64,000 bases of DNA from Nitrosomonas ureae (GTDB lineage Bacteria > Pseudomonadota > Gammaproteobacteria > Burkholderiales > Nitrosomonadaceae), in assembly GCF_001455205.1 (NCBI RefSeq), contig NZ_CP013341.1:1302001-1366000 (forward strand). Reading direction: 5' to 3'. Shown piece by piece: positions 1 to 8,590 of this stretch (its first letter is position 1; each line of letters begins with the position of its first letter). Below the pieces are notes generated by a model. That model saw only the letters and a list, made by a program, of their open reading frames with translations. It was not told where the DNA came from and made no database searches. A program made the position numbers and the translations under genes.

Positions 1-59
1 ACAATTCACCTAATAGCCCAATTACAATATTTGCCTAACTATCGAATAAAATACAAATC

Positions 60-524
60 TTAATAGTGTGCATCTTTTTTCAGACCAATCAATTCTACGT
101 CAAAAATCAAAGTAGCATTCGGTGGAATGATATTTCCGGCACCACGCGCCCCATACGCCATGGATGGCGGAATAATTAAAGTGCGGTGTCCTCCTACTCT
201 CATCCCTTGAACACCGTGATCCCATCCTTTAATGACGCGACCGGCTCCCAACATGAATGAAAAATGTTCTTTGCGATCAAAGGAGCTGTCAAATTTGGGG
301 CCTTTTTTGTCAGGCGCATCCTCATCATAGAGCCATCCGGTATAATGCACGTTGACCGTTTTTCCAATTTCCGCTTCTTCTCCTGTACCGACTTTGTTAT
401 CAATTTTTTGCAATTCGGAACCATTTGCGGTTGCATGCTCTTTGTAAGCAAACGCAGCGTGGGATAGCATTAACAACGCAAACAACATGAAGCTTAAATT
501 AATTAGTATTTTGATATTGCGCAT
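60..524 (-). CDS. Periplasmic FKBP-type peptidyl-prolyl cis-trans isomerase
   Basis: A 154-residue protein that should catalyse cis-trans isomerisation of prolyl bonds in the periplasm. Residues 1-26 form a typical Sec signal peptide (charged start, hydrophobic stretch, AFA cleavage site). Residues ~48-150 are one FKBP domain: the core VHYTGWLYD, the segment GRVIKGWDHGVQGM and the closing PNATLIFDVELIGL are all visible, so the active-site shell looks complete. It is a single-domain FKBP without the dimerisation arm of FkpA/Mip. The ATG is preceded by GAGGAAATT, a good ribosome site. It is monocistronic; the next gene is divergent across about 190 bases. Family assignment is firm; substrates are unknown. 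Confidence 0.95.
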   Translation of the reverse strand: MRNIKILINLSFMLFALLMLSHAAFAYKEHATANGSELQKIDNKVGTGEEAEIGKTVNVHYTGWLYDEDAPDKKGPKFDSSFDRKEHFSFMLGAGRVIKGWDHGVQGMRVGGHRTLIIPPSMAYGARGAGNIIPPNATLIFDVELIGLKKDAHY

Positions 525-710
525 AATTTCCTCAAGAATAAAATTAAATCCGGTTAAATTGAAAAATGTGCCCTTGGATATTATAGCCGCTAACGTTAAT
601 TTCTGATCTGCGGCCGGTCCAAATGATGGTTGCTTTTTGGATCAAACTTAATTAAGTTATAAAATAAATAAATATTTCTTTCCTAAGATACATTAATTAC
701 ATAATTAAAA

Positions 711-1166
711 ATGCATGCATCGGAGCAGCAGAAAACAAACCAGAATGAACGGAAGGTTGCGGATAAGCAAACGGCGGATTTGTTATGCCTGCATGATTCG
801 CCGATTGTACGTATTCTGTATTTGAGTGCCGGTTTTCTGGCATTGCTGCTTGGCGCATTAGGAGCAGTCTTGCCGGTGCTGCCTACCACACCATTTGTGC
901 TTCTGGCAGCTGCTTGTTTTGCTCGTGGTTCAGAGCGCTTTCATCGTAAATTGCTGGAAAATAGAATAGCGGGTCCGATAATTCGCGAATGGAATATTTA
1001 TCATAGTATCCCGCATCGCGTCAAACGCTGGGTATATTTTCTGATGTCATTATCATTCGGTAGTTCCATTTTAATCGTACCTGAACTGTGGCAAAAGATC
1101 ATGTTAATTGGGATCGGAAGCGTATTGGCTTTTTATATCTGGCGTATCCCTGTAAGGGAAGTCTGA
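711..1166 (+). CDS. DUF454 (YbaN-like) inner-membrane protein
   Basis: A 151-residue protein. Residues ~32-68 hold the DUF454 signature: a hydrophobic helix rich in Gly/Leu, then LPTTPFVLLAAACFARGS, then a short amphipathic segment. Two further hydrophobic segments lie at ~104-120 and ~127-142, giving a small polytopic inner-membrane protein. The hydrophilic N-terminus of about 30 residues is longer than in YbaN. The family has no established biochemical role. The start is the first ATG of an overlapping ATGCATG; the ribosome site is weak. It is divergent from the FKBP gene and 60 bases upstream of the next gene. Confidence 0.85.
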   Translation: MHASEQQKTNQNERKVADKQTADLLCLHDSPIVRILYLSAGFLALLLGALGAVLPVLPTTPFVLLAAACFARGSERFHRKLLENRIAGPIIREWNIYHSIPHRVKRWVYFLMSLSFGSSILIVPELWQKIMLIGIGSVLAFYIWRIPVREV

Positions 1167-1226
1167 TGTATTTTTTTCTTGAATCAATTGAATTCATTTA
1201 ACCTCCTTATTTAGGTCTTGCATGTC

Positions 1227-2684
1227 ATGAGTATCTTAAATCGCATCTCAAGCCAAGCTTTGTTGACGATCAGTTGCGCACTGCTTCTTTGTGATTCGAT
1301 GGCAAATGCGGGAACCGGAGAGCAAATGACTACTCTCGCGGACCAGAAATCAGTGGCGGTTACTATTTACAACAATGACTTGGCTCTAGTTAAAGATTTG
1401 CGCCAGGTTAATCTTGTCAGCAGTGATTTTAATCTGGCATGGCGCGATGTCAGTGCGCAAATACGACCGGAAACTGCATTGCTGCGTAGCGTCAATTATC
1501 CGGGTGGCATTACGGTAGCCGAGCAAAATTTCAATTTTGATTTGCTGACACCACAAAGCCTGCTCAACAAATATATTGGGCAAGCGGTAACTATCATTAA
1601 AATCCATCCGGCAACCGGCGCAGAAAGCAGGGAACATGCAGTGGTATTGGCTGCCAGCGATGGGGTCGTGTTAAAGATGGCCGATCGTATTGAGACAGGT
1701 ATTCCCGGTCGGATAATTTTTGAGAGTGTGCCAAACAACTTGCGTGACCGCCCTACACTGGTGATTAAAGGAAACCGTAGCGATCCCGCAACACAGGAAT
1801 TGGAACTCAGTTACTTGACAAGCGGCTTGTCCTGGAAAGCGGATTATGTTGCGGAACTGAATGACGCCGATGATCGAATGGATTTATCCGGTTGGGTTAC
1901 GTTGACCAATTCCAGCGGAACCCATTATTCCCAGGCAAAACTACAATTGGTGGCTGGCGATATTAACCGAGTACAGCAGGAACTTGTCGCTCCCATGGCA
2001 ATGCGAGGCAAGACCGCATTCGATGCTGCGGAATTGTCAATGAATCAGGAGTCTTTGATGGAATACCACTTATACCATCTGAATAGGCCAACGACTCTTG
2101 CTGAAAATCAAACCAAACAAGTTGCATTGCTCAATGCTGTCAGCGTACCTGTGCGCAAGGAACTTGTTCTGGCCGGTAACGATTACTATTATGCTTCACG
2201 CCATGGCGATCTCGGGCAAAAGCTTAAGGTAAGCGTATTTGTGCAATTTGACAATAGAGAATCGGTACGATTAGGTATGCCTTTGCCCAAGGGCACAATG
2301 CGTGTGTATAAGCGCGATAAAATGAGCAATGCGCAATTCGTGGGTGAGGACTGGATTGATCACACGCCGATCAATGAGACTGTGCGGCTGAAACTGGGTC
2401 AATCGTTTGATGTGACGGCAGCGAGGAAACAGACTGATTTCAAACAGTTAAGTGCTGGTAATAATACTATTAATCGCTTTGAAAGTGCTTATGAAATCAC
2501 ACTCAAGAATGCAAAAAAGGAAGCGGTTACAGTGCTTGTTCAAGAACCTATTCCAGGGGATTGGAAAATCATTGAAGAAAGTCAGTCGCATAGCAAGCCT
2601 GCGAGTAACATGGCCGTGTGGAAAGTAGAAGTGCCTGCGGAAGGGTCGGTGATGCTTAATTATCGAATTCAGGTCAGATATTGA
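1227..2684 (+). CDS. DUF4139 domain-containing exported protein
   Basis: A 485-residue protein counted from the in-frame ATG at 1227; a TTG at 1218 would add three residues but sits only two bases from the nearest AGG. Residues 1-28 are a signal peptide (hydrophobic ALLTISCALLLC, then SMANA). The rest fits the DUF4139 family: an N-terminal part with VTIYNNDLALVKD and the LSYLTSGLSWKADYVAEL motif at mid-protein, then a beta-rich C-terminal half ending MLNYRIQVRY. Members are secreted or envelope proteins of unknown function, sometimes likened to mucoidy-inhibitor A. No partner gene is adjacent; downstream is a decayed restriction-modification pair on the other strand. Confidence 0.85.
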   Translation: MSILNRISSQALLTISCALLLCDSMANAGTGEQMTTLADQKSVAVTIYNNDLALVKDLRQVNLVSSDFNLAWRDVSAQIRPETALLRSVNYPGGITVAEQNFNFDLLTPQSLLNKYIGQAVTIIKIHPATGAESREHAVVLAASDGVVLKMADRIETGIPGRIIFESVPNNLRDRPTLVIKGNRSDPATQELELSYLTSGLSWKADYVAELNDADDRMDLSGWVTLTNSSGTHYSQAKLQLVAGDINRVQQELVAPMAMRGKTAFDAAELSMNQESLMEYHLYHLNRPTTLAENQTKQVALLNAVSVPVRKELVLAGNDYYYASRHGDLGQKLKVSVFVQFDNRESVRLGMPLPKGTMRVYKRDKMSNAQFVGEDWIDHTPINETVRLKLGQSFDVTAARKQTDFKQLSAGNNTINRFESAYEITLKNAKKEAVTVLVQEPIPGDWKIIEESQSHSKPASNMAVWKVEVPAEGSVMLNYRIQVRY

Positions 2685-2703
2685 TATAAAAATTCTTCTA
2701 GAA

Positions 2704-3434
2704 TTATATTGCAGAATTAAGCCGAACCAATTTTTCCCAATCAATTTCTCCGTTATCTTTGCAAAAGTTATTTGAAAATTCTTTCGTAAATTTGTTAATC
2801 ATTTGTGCATAAGATTCTACGAAGTGATCATTTTTTTCTTTCGCATTGTGTCCAACGGGTTAAATGATTTCTGTGAATAATTGGTTGTTACCGGATATAA
2901 ACTCCCAAAAACGTTGACCACAATATTTAAAATAATCTCCTTTATCCGGTTTGCTATCTTTGCCGTAACAGCATCCGTTTACAGCAACAATATTCAATTG
3001 TGAATTGCTGGTTCTTAATGTCTTTTTAGCAGTCTTGAATTCCGCTATCATTTTTGCTATTTGCGAACTATTACCCCAATTCGGTCCGATTTGATCGTTA
3101 CAATGTTTCTAATACCGCGGTTATCGAATTCAAGATCAATGCCTGTTATGCCGGATTTGCGACCATCATAAGTTTTATTGTTAATGAAAATAGCAAGTCC
3201 TTCCAGCCAGTCGCCAAAAATGGTTTCCTCATTTGATGAGATGTGCGCGTCGACCAAGCTTTTAATAATTTGTTCAGCGGTCAATACATTCTTTGCTTTA
3301 AACAGATAGGGGTTTTTTCGTTTCAGAACTTGTGATAACTTCAATCGATCAAGAATTTGAATGCGTTTCTGGTGAAAATTCCCGATATTTTGTTCAACGT
3401 AAAGTGATACGTCTCTTAGGTTTAGTTGTTTCAT
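2704..3434 (-). pseudogene. Type II restriction endonuclease, PmeII-like, inactivated
   Basis: Remnant of a restriction endonuclease that resembles the PmeII family. The intact part starts at MKQLNLRD (ATG at 3432-3434) and reads through GIDLEFDNRG to about 3090. Near 3087-3090 one base is missing: the reading frame then leaves the expected SGPNWGNSSQ core and ends at a stop. In the other frame the core continues (GPNWGNSSQIAKMIAEF, then NIVAVNGCCYG and YFKYCGQRFWEFISG) until a TAA where Glu is expected after LFTEII (about 2862). Reading through that stop restores about 50 residues ending LVRLNSAI, with a final TAA at 2704-2706. So at least one frameshift and one nonsense change kill it. Its start overlaps the end of the methyltransferase remnant by about 40 bases, as in a translationally coupled pair. 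Confidence 0.8.
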
Positions 3435-4268
3435 AAACCGCATTAGGTTCGAATAAATAGAGTTCAACAGGGTTTAATTGTTTTTTTACCATTTCACAGT
3501 ACTCAGGAACAATGTCGATGCCTGTTGAGCTTCGTTTCATCCGGTTTGCAACAATTAATGTGGTTCCAGAACCCATAAACGGATCAAGTACTCTATCATT
3601 TTCTTTTGTAAATAGTTTGATAAACCACTCAGGCAGTTCTTCAGGAAAGGCTGCGCTATGATTTTTGTTGTTACATTCTGTGGCTAAATGTAAAACATTT
3701 GCGGGATATGCCTTCTCCCTATAAAGCCAGTTTGAGATATTCTTACCGAATCCGCTCCCAACTTTAGAGTTATCACGAGTTTTATCGGTTTTGGAAAGAT
3801 TTTTCAGCCTTGAATTTGTCTAGTCATTGGTACCATGACTTCTTCTTGATACATATTGAATTTTCTATTTTTATTGAATTGAAGAAGCCTTTCCCACGCG
3901 TCACGGAAACGATTAGGCCATTTGCCCGGATAGCAATTTTTCTTATGCCAAATAAATTCTTCCGTCTATAACCATCCTTGTTTGCGCATTTCTAGGATGA
4001 GCTCGATGACATAAGTGCTGCGCTCACCTTTGATCACCTTTTCCTTAATATTTAACACAAAAGTTCCTGTAGGTTTTAAAACCCTCAAAAGCTGCGCTGA
4101 AATTGGTAAAAACCATTCTACATATTTATCATGGTGAATACCGCCATACGTGTTTTTTCGCTGGTCTGCGTAAGGTGGTGACGTAATGATAAGATCAATA
4201 GAATCATTGGGAAGCAGCTTTAATTGTTCTGCACTGTCGCCATGATAGATATCAGCGGTTATCTCCAT
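3394..4268 (-). pseudogene. DNA methyltransferase (N4/N6, beta-type motif order), inactivated
   Basis: Partner methyltransferase of the endonuclease remnant. The 5' part (ATG at 4266-4268) encodes 100 residues with the catalytic motif TSPPY after NDSIDLIIT. It stops at a TAG at about 3967-3969 exactly where Trp is expected (KQGWL, stop, TEEFIWHKK). Reading through gives TEEFIWHKKNCYPGKWP and continues to MYQEEVMVPM. Near 3820-3830 the frame is lost; the continuation lies in another frame (SRLKNLSKTDK, then NISNWLYREKAYPANVLHL) and reaches the SAM-binding motif DPFMGSGTTLIVANR and a natural end at 3394. The order catalytic motif first, SAM motif last marks the beta class. With both a nonsense codon and a frameshift, no active enzyme is expected. 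Confidence 0.85.
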
Positions 4269-4356
4269 TTCATATATTCATCCGTATTAGGTGTTTTTTG
4301 GCATGATTGTCTATTAAACAGCCAGCAAATTAAGATACAAATCCTTGTGAGTCAAG

Positions 4357-5385
4357 TCAATAGGAGGGTTTATCGGAATTATGTTTTATATAAAAAATAT
4401 TAATCAGGATAATACCAATAATACCGCCTATTGCATCAATAAAAAAATCTGTTACAAGAGGAGTGCGGCCTTCGATATAGAGTTGTGCAAGCTCAGTGCC
4501 GGCACCTAGAGAAAAAACGATGAATATCACCCGGCTTAAGGGTTCTTGCGTCATCATCAAAGCGATAATCAAGCCCAGCAAAAGAAAGGAACAGAAATGC
4601 CAAATCTTGGATAAATCCCATAGGATAGTGGCTTTAGGAGATTCACTCTGCGTATGAAAGTGTGTTTTTACTTCATCGGATACCTGATTCTTGGTATCTC
4701 CCGGAAAGGTTGTTCCAGCGATTATGGAAATGAAGGTGCAAACCAGTAATAAGCGCATAAAAATACTGTGTTTGTTGTTAAAAAGCCATGAGCCCGTCAG
4801 CAGCAGAAAGAAAATGCCCCATGCCGATAGCGTGATGTTTCTGGTCATCGTAAACATCCGGGTTTCGCGGACGGGATAAAGTTTGATATTGTTTACCTGG
4901 AGTGAGCCGGTAGCTTGACTTAATTGTGCGATTATTCGGATGCTTTGGGTTTCAGGTGAAACAGTAAAAATGCCTTGATAGTTTTTCCAATCATGGGTTC
5001 CTGTCAGCGATACGATCACGGTGGCTAGGTCCCAACGCTCCTTCTTTTCGTCAGCCTGTAACAGTAGGAGTCTGGCCTGATTCCAGGGTTTCTCGCCAGC
5101 TATGACATCATTGCATTTGACATCGGCGGATAGCAATAAAATCGTACCCGGCGTAACCTCCGGGATGTTCTGATAAATGCTGGTTATGGTTGTTGCATTA
5201 TTGGAAAAAAGAGTGAACCCGGTACTGGTAAGATCAACCTGGCTATTCCCGAGAACTTTGTATTGCCAATGGCTGGTTAAAAGCTCAGATCCATTTTGTT
5301 CATATGGGGGGATCCAAGTATGGGATGTGATGGTGGTGCCGGCCAATAAAATAAAAAGCCAGCACTGTATTTTAAACAGCGACAT
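4357..5385 (-). CDS. VanZ-family membrane protein with N-terminal jelly-roll-like ectodomain
   Basis: A 342-residue membrane protein. Residues 1-22 are a signal anchor; ~30-175 form a hydrophilic, beta-rich, likely periplasmic domain that resembles carbohydrate-binding jelly-rolls (SIRIIAQLSQATGSLQVNNI). From ~180 on there are five hydrophobic segments. The last two enclose the VanZ signature: GTELAQLYIEGRTPLVTDF followed by a Gly-rich helix. VanZ proteins are linked to glycopeptide tolerance and to exopolysaccharide clusters, but the biochemical role is not known. No polysaccharide genes are adjacent. It stands alone between the restriction-modification remnant and a small peptide gene. Confidence 0.8.
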   Translation of the reverse strand: MSLFKIQCWLFILLAGTTITSHTWIPPYEQNGSELLTSHWQYKVLGNSQVDLTSTGFTLFSNNATTITSIYQNIPEVTPGTILLLSADVKCNDVIAGEKPWNQARLLLLQADEKKERWDLATVIVSLTGTHDWKNYQGIFTVSPETQSIRIIAQLSQATGSLQVNNIKLYPVRETRMFTMTRNITLSAWGIFFLLLTGSWLFNNKHSIFMRLLLVCTFISIIAGTTFPGDTKNQVSDEVKTHFHTQSESPKATILWDLSKIWHFCSFLLLGLIIALMMTQEPLSRVIFIVFSLGAGTELAQLYIEGRTPLVTDFFIDAIGGIIGIILINIFYIKHNSDKPSY

Positions 5386-5560
5386 GCATCAGATGCCGTT
5401 GTGCAGCAATATAATGCAATCTGTGCGTCTATAAAATTCAGGAAAAGTTAAACATGCTATTTTATGCACTATGAAGATTTGTAACAGCCTCCCTGTATAT
5501 ACAAGGCAGTCCAGCATTGTCTTTACGCGGAGAAAGCGATTTGAGCGTTATTTGTTTGAT

Positions 5561-5635
5561 CTAGAAATACTGAACCATTAAGCTAATATATCCAGCGGCA
5601 AAAATAATAAGCACAATAATCACGAGCTTTTTCAT
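5561..5635 (-). CDS. 24-residue single-pass membrane peptide
   Basis: A very short reading frame: start MKKLVIIVLIIF, end SLMVQYF. Two lysines are followed by a helix of about 16 hydrophobic residues, so it could be a small single-pass membrane protein. Support comes from the ribosome site AAAGGA placed 9 bases before the ATG, and from its location in an otherwise empty 366-base gap (5386-5751). I do not recognise a family. The remaining bases of the gap show nothing else. It could be spurious, but the combination of ribosome site and ideal membrane helix is better than chance. Confidence 0.5.
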   Translation of the reverse strand: MKKLVIIVLIIFAAGYISLMVQYF

Positions 5636-5751
5636 TGAATGAATTCCTTTCTGTGAGAGATTAATTAGCTGTTGCTGTATCGTAGCGTATAAGTAAAGCG
5701 CATCCTGGGCTGTGCCGTCAAGTATTTTGCATTGCTTTATTGAGTCAATGG

Positions 5752-6267
5752 TCAGTGTGCTTTTAATGCTGACTTAATCAGTTGATGCCATGTTTTACAT
5801 TTCTCATCGGATGATAATCTTGCGTTAGCAGGGCTTGTGGAGGGTAGTCTTAACAGAGTTATCGATCCTAGCTTGATGTCCGGAATCACGTTACGTCTAA
5901 AGCAGGCTTCTGCTTTTCCACCATTAAAAAATACGTGGGTAATGTGCGGGTGCAATGCAAAAAAGGCTGGAAAATTGTTGACGATCTGCGTGTCAGTTTC
6001 AATCATTGAATCCAGGCTTCCAGCGCGGTTGCAGGATTTAAGTACATCCCACAGCGCGATGGGCGATGATTTCAGAGCGATTATCTTCTCTTCATAGCGC
6101 GAATTTGCTTGGATTTGCAGCAAAGGGGCGATGATTGGCCAAAAGGTATTGCGTGGATGCGCGTAATATTGATTCGCCGTAAGTGAAGCTTCACCAGGCA
6201 TGCTGCCGAGAATCAGAATTTTTGCACGCCTGCCTGCAATGGGGGCGAAGCTGTGGATGATTGGCAT
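5752..6267 (-). CDS. Hypoxanthine/uracil-type DNA glycosylase (UDG superfamily)
   Basis: A 171-residue enzyme taken from the ATG at 6265-6267, which starts MPIIHSFAPIAG; a longer frame upstream adds residues unlike the family and overlaps the preceding gene. Motifs of the UDG superfamily are visible: KILILGSMPGEASL (glycosidic-bond region), the YYAHPRNTFWPII segment and, near the C-terminus, LRLPSTSPANARLS. This pattern matches the deaminated-base glycosylases (G/T, uracil or hypoxanthine). It should excise deaminated bases from DNA. It begins 16 bases after the phosphoglycerate mutase stop and is the last gene of the minus-strand series. The exact lesion preference cannot be told from sequence. 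Confidence 0.85.
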   Translation of the reverse strand: MPIIHSFAPIAGRRAKILILGSMPGEASLTANQYYAHPRNTFWPIIAPLLQIQANSRYEEKIIALKSSPIALWDVLKSCNRAGSLDSMIETDTQIVNNFPAFFALHPHITHVFFNGGKAEACFRRNVIPDIKLGSITLLRLPSTSPANARLSSDEKCKTWHQLIKSALKAH

Positions 6268-6283
6268 GATGAATCGAAGCTTA

Positions 6284-7021
6284 TCAAACGAGCTTGTCGA
6301 CGTAATAATGCCGCAGAGCGTTGCATTGCTGATCCAGTTCATACACCAAGGGTCGACCTGTAGCCAGCTTCAACTTCATGACCTGTGCAGGGGTGAGATG
6401 ATCCAGTAGCATCATCAGTGCCCGCAGGGTGTTGCGATGAGAGACGATCAGCACGTGTTTTCCTTGCCCGACTTCCGGTTGAATCGTATCCTGCCAATAA
6501 GGTTTGAGACGCGCTAGGGTTTGTTGCATACTCTCTCCCATTGGCAGTTCATCGCGATCAATAGTGGCATAATCGGATTGGTTGCCGGGATAGCGATAAT
6601 CTCTTTTATTCAGGCCCGGGGGAGGGGCGTCAAATTTGATTTGACAACCCAGAATCGGCCAAATACCGAATTGCTTGATCGCCGACCAACGTCCCATGCC
6701 TTCCAGTGCCCCATAGTGACGCTCGTTTAAATGCCAGGTCTGTAGCACCGGAATATCCAAGTGCATGGCTGCCAGGACAATGCGTGAAGTTGATGTGGCG
6801 CGTTGCAATACGGAAGTAAAACACACATCAAATGTAAAGCCTGCACGTTTCAGCAAGTAGGCCGCTTGTTCAGCTTCCTGTTCACCTTTTGGGCTCAGTG
6901 CTACATCGCTCCAGCCGGTGAATTTTTTGTCACGATTCCAGATACTTTGCCCATGACGCAGCAACACCAGCTTTGTCGGGCTTTGCGGGGAAGTGTTTTC
7001 CGATGGGATAGCTTCTGGCAT
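6284..7021 (-). CDS. gpmA: 2,3-bisphosphoglycerate-dependent phosphoglycerate mutase
   Basis: A 245-residue cytosolic enzyme of glycolysis/gluconeogenesis that interconverts 3- and 2-phosphoglycerate. The phosphohistidine motif LVLLRHGQSIWN is at residues 18-29, followed by KKFTGWSDVALSPKGEQEA, ERHYGALEGM, and the second catalytic His in VLIVSHRNTLRAL. The last motif is usually AHGNSLRAL in GpmA; here it reads SHRNTLRAL, a visible deviation that keeps the His and the Arg. Its ATG overlaps the desaturase stop (TGATG), so the two are translationally coupled. The call as GpmA is good; the changed motif leaves room for another phosphatase/mutase activity. Confidence 0.88.
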   Translation of the reverse strand: MPEAIPSENTSPQSPTKLVLLRHGQSIWNRDKKFTGWSDVALSPKGEQEAEQAAYLLKRAGFTFDVCFTSVLQRATSTSRIVLAAMHLDIPVLQTWHLNERHYGALEGMGRWSAIKQFGIWPILGCQIKFDAPPPGLNKRDYRYPGNQSDYATIDRDELPMGESMQQTLARLKPYWQDTIQPEVGQGKHVLIVSHRNTLRALMMLLDHLTPAQVMKLKLATGRPLVYELDQQCNALRHYYVDKLV

Positions 7022-8106
7022 CAGCTACTTTGTCGCTGTGAGGGATGCGTGGCAGCTTCGGATGATTCGCGCCAAATTTGTTTCAGCGCTGGCCATAAGC
7101 CGCTGCGCAGTGTTTGGATATACTGGGAATTGTCTGTCAGATTATTGACCAAACGGCGCTGTGCCTTGCCAAGATTATGGTATGGCATGCTCATAAAGAG
7201 ATGGTGCGTGGCATGGTAACGCAGACCGACGGGTGCCCACAGCGGCGTAATCAGGAAATTGCCGGGAATATTGATCGAATCCAGATACTGCTCAGGCAAT
7301 GTCATTCTGCGATCTCCGGGGTTGCGATAAGCGTGAGCAACCAGCGTACGCAATGAATTGAGGATAAAAACAGTTACCGCGATCAAATACCAGAGTATCA
7401 ATAACGAATAGGGGAAAACCTCTAATATCACCAATGCGATGACAGTTGTGCCAAACAAGCAAGCAGCAATTTCTTGCTGCCGCCAGTTAAGGTCGTTGCG
7501 AACAGCATTTTCAGCGCGCCGGTAAGTCGGATCAATCGTCAATGACGATGCACGTTCCCACACAACCTTGCGCAGCGGAGGGATCAGATAGGCAAGAGGC
7601 GTCAATACCACAAACCGCATTGCCAGAAAGATTGGGATCAGCAGCGACAATAGCACATACACCACTATTTCTCCGGGCTTACGCGTCGCAAACGGCAGAT
7701 ATTCCCCATCAGCATGGGTGCCATATACATCCGGTTTGTGATGATCATTATGCACGCCATCATAAGTAAACGAGGGGATCATGAATGGGATGCCACTCAA
7801 GAGATTCCATGCCAGACGGAAGTTTTGGAACGTGCCTTTTTTCAAATGTGCTAGCTCATGCACAAAAATCGCCGAGCGGTATAACGCCAGCACCGCGACT
7901 ACAAAGCTACCCAGTTGCCACAGTGATAAAAACGGAGAAAACAATGCAGTGAAGAAAGCGGCCCAGCCCAGTGTGACATGAAACAGAAAATCAACCCAAT
8001 ATATCCACGGATTCGGTGTCATCAGGTCGCGCACCAGATGATGTGCTTCCCGCAATGGAAATTCCTTGATGTAAGGTCTTTCCTGTTCAATAATTTGTTC
8101 AGTCAC
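7021..8106 (-). CDS. Membrane fatty acid desaturase
   Basis: A 361-residue integral membrane di-iron enzyme expected to introduce a double bond into an acyl chain. All three histidine boxes are present: HELAH (~residue 105), HNDHH (~140) and HATHH (~297), separated by two pairs of hydrophobic segments as in the family. The start codon is GTG (8104-8106). It is preceded by the HIT gene at 22 bases and overlaps gpmA at its end. The place in a series with a nucleotidyltransferase and a HIT protein suggests a lipid-modifying set, but this is inference. Regiospecificity is not visible. Confidence 0.88.
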   Translation of the reverse strand: MTEQIIEQERPYIKEFPLREAHHLVRDLMTPNPWIYWVDFLFHVTLGWAAFFTALFSPFLSLWQLGSFVVAVLALYRSAIFVHELAHLKKGTFQNFRLAWNLLSGIPFMIPSFTYDGVHNDHHKPDVYGTHADGEYLPFATRKPGEIVVYVLLSLLIPIFLAMRFVVLTPLAYLIPPLRKVVWERASSLTIDPTYRRAENAVRNDLNWRQQEIAACLFGTTVIALVILEVFPYSLLILWYLIAVTVFILNSLRTLVAHAYRNPGDRRMTLPEQYLDSINIPGNFLITPLWAPVGLRYHATHHLFMSMPYHNLGKAQRRLVNNLTDNSQYIQTLRSGLWPALKQIWRESSEAATHPSQRQSS

Positions 8107-8128
8107 TTGTTGTCTCGCACCCTTACAG

Positions 8129-8584
8129 TTATGGCCAGCAGGTTCGGAGATGTTTCATAATCTGCTGGTTGATATTTGTGTCCGTTTTGTTGATTTGACT
8201 TAAGTTCGGCACAGCCGGCCAACCTGCATCAACAAATTCCACTCCGGCGAATGACTTAGAGTGGGCATAGCGTGGCAGAACATGAAAATGCACATCCGGA
8301 TCAACCATCATCAGCATCAGATAATTGATTCTGTCATATTGAAAAGCCCGGCTTAGCGTCAATTCGATATGGCGGGTTATCTCATGGAGTTCTGTAAAAC
8401 TCGCCACACTCAACTCCGAGAAAGCTTTAGCCGGCTCATGTGCGACTAAAACCAGCGCACCCAGTGTAGCCTGCGCGGGGCGTAGTAATACTGACCAGTA
8501 TTGATATGCTCGGATCACTGTTTCTGGTGCACCGAACTTGTGCATGGTAGCGTTGCAATCTGATGGAACCGAATTCTGCATCAT
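8129..8584 (-). CDS. HIT-family protein (nucleotide hydrolase/transferase)
   Basis: A 151-residue cytosolic protein of the histidine-triad superfamily. The nucleotide-binding triad region appears as DPDVHFHVLPRYAHS (~residues 93-107); the last triad His of the classical HxHxH is replaced by Pro (HxHxxP), so this is a HIT-like variant. The N-terminal half has LGALVLVAHEPAKAFSEL, typical of HIT proteins that bind nucleotides. It starts 7 bases after the nucleotidyltransferase stop. A nucleoside-phosphate substrate released by its neighbour is a reasonable guess, not shown. Two ATGs stand in tandem at the start; the first is used here. Confidence 0.8.
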   Translation of the reverse strand: MMQNSVPSDCNATMHKFGAPETVIRAYQYWSVLLRPAQATLGALVLVAHEPAKAFSELSVASFTELHEITRHIELTLSRAFQYDRINYLMLMMVDPDVHFHVLPRYAHSKSFAGVEFVDAGWPAVPNLSQINKTDTNINQQIMKHLRTCWP

Positions 8585-8590
8585 ACGAAT

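Noticed and set aside
6268..6342. Longer start for the DNA glycosylase
   Set aside because: The extra 25 residues overlap gpmA and do not look like the family N-terminus.
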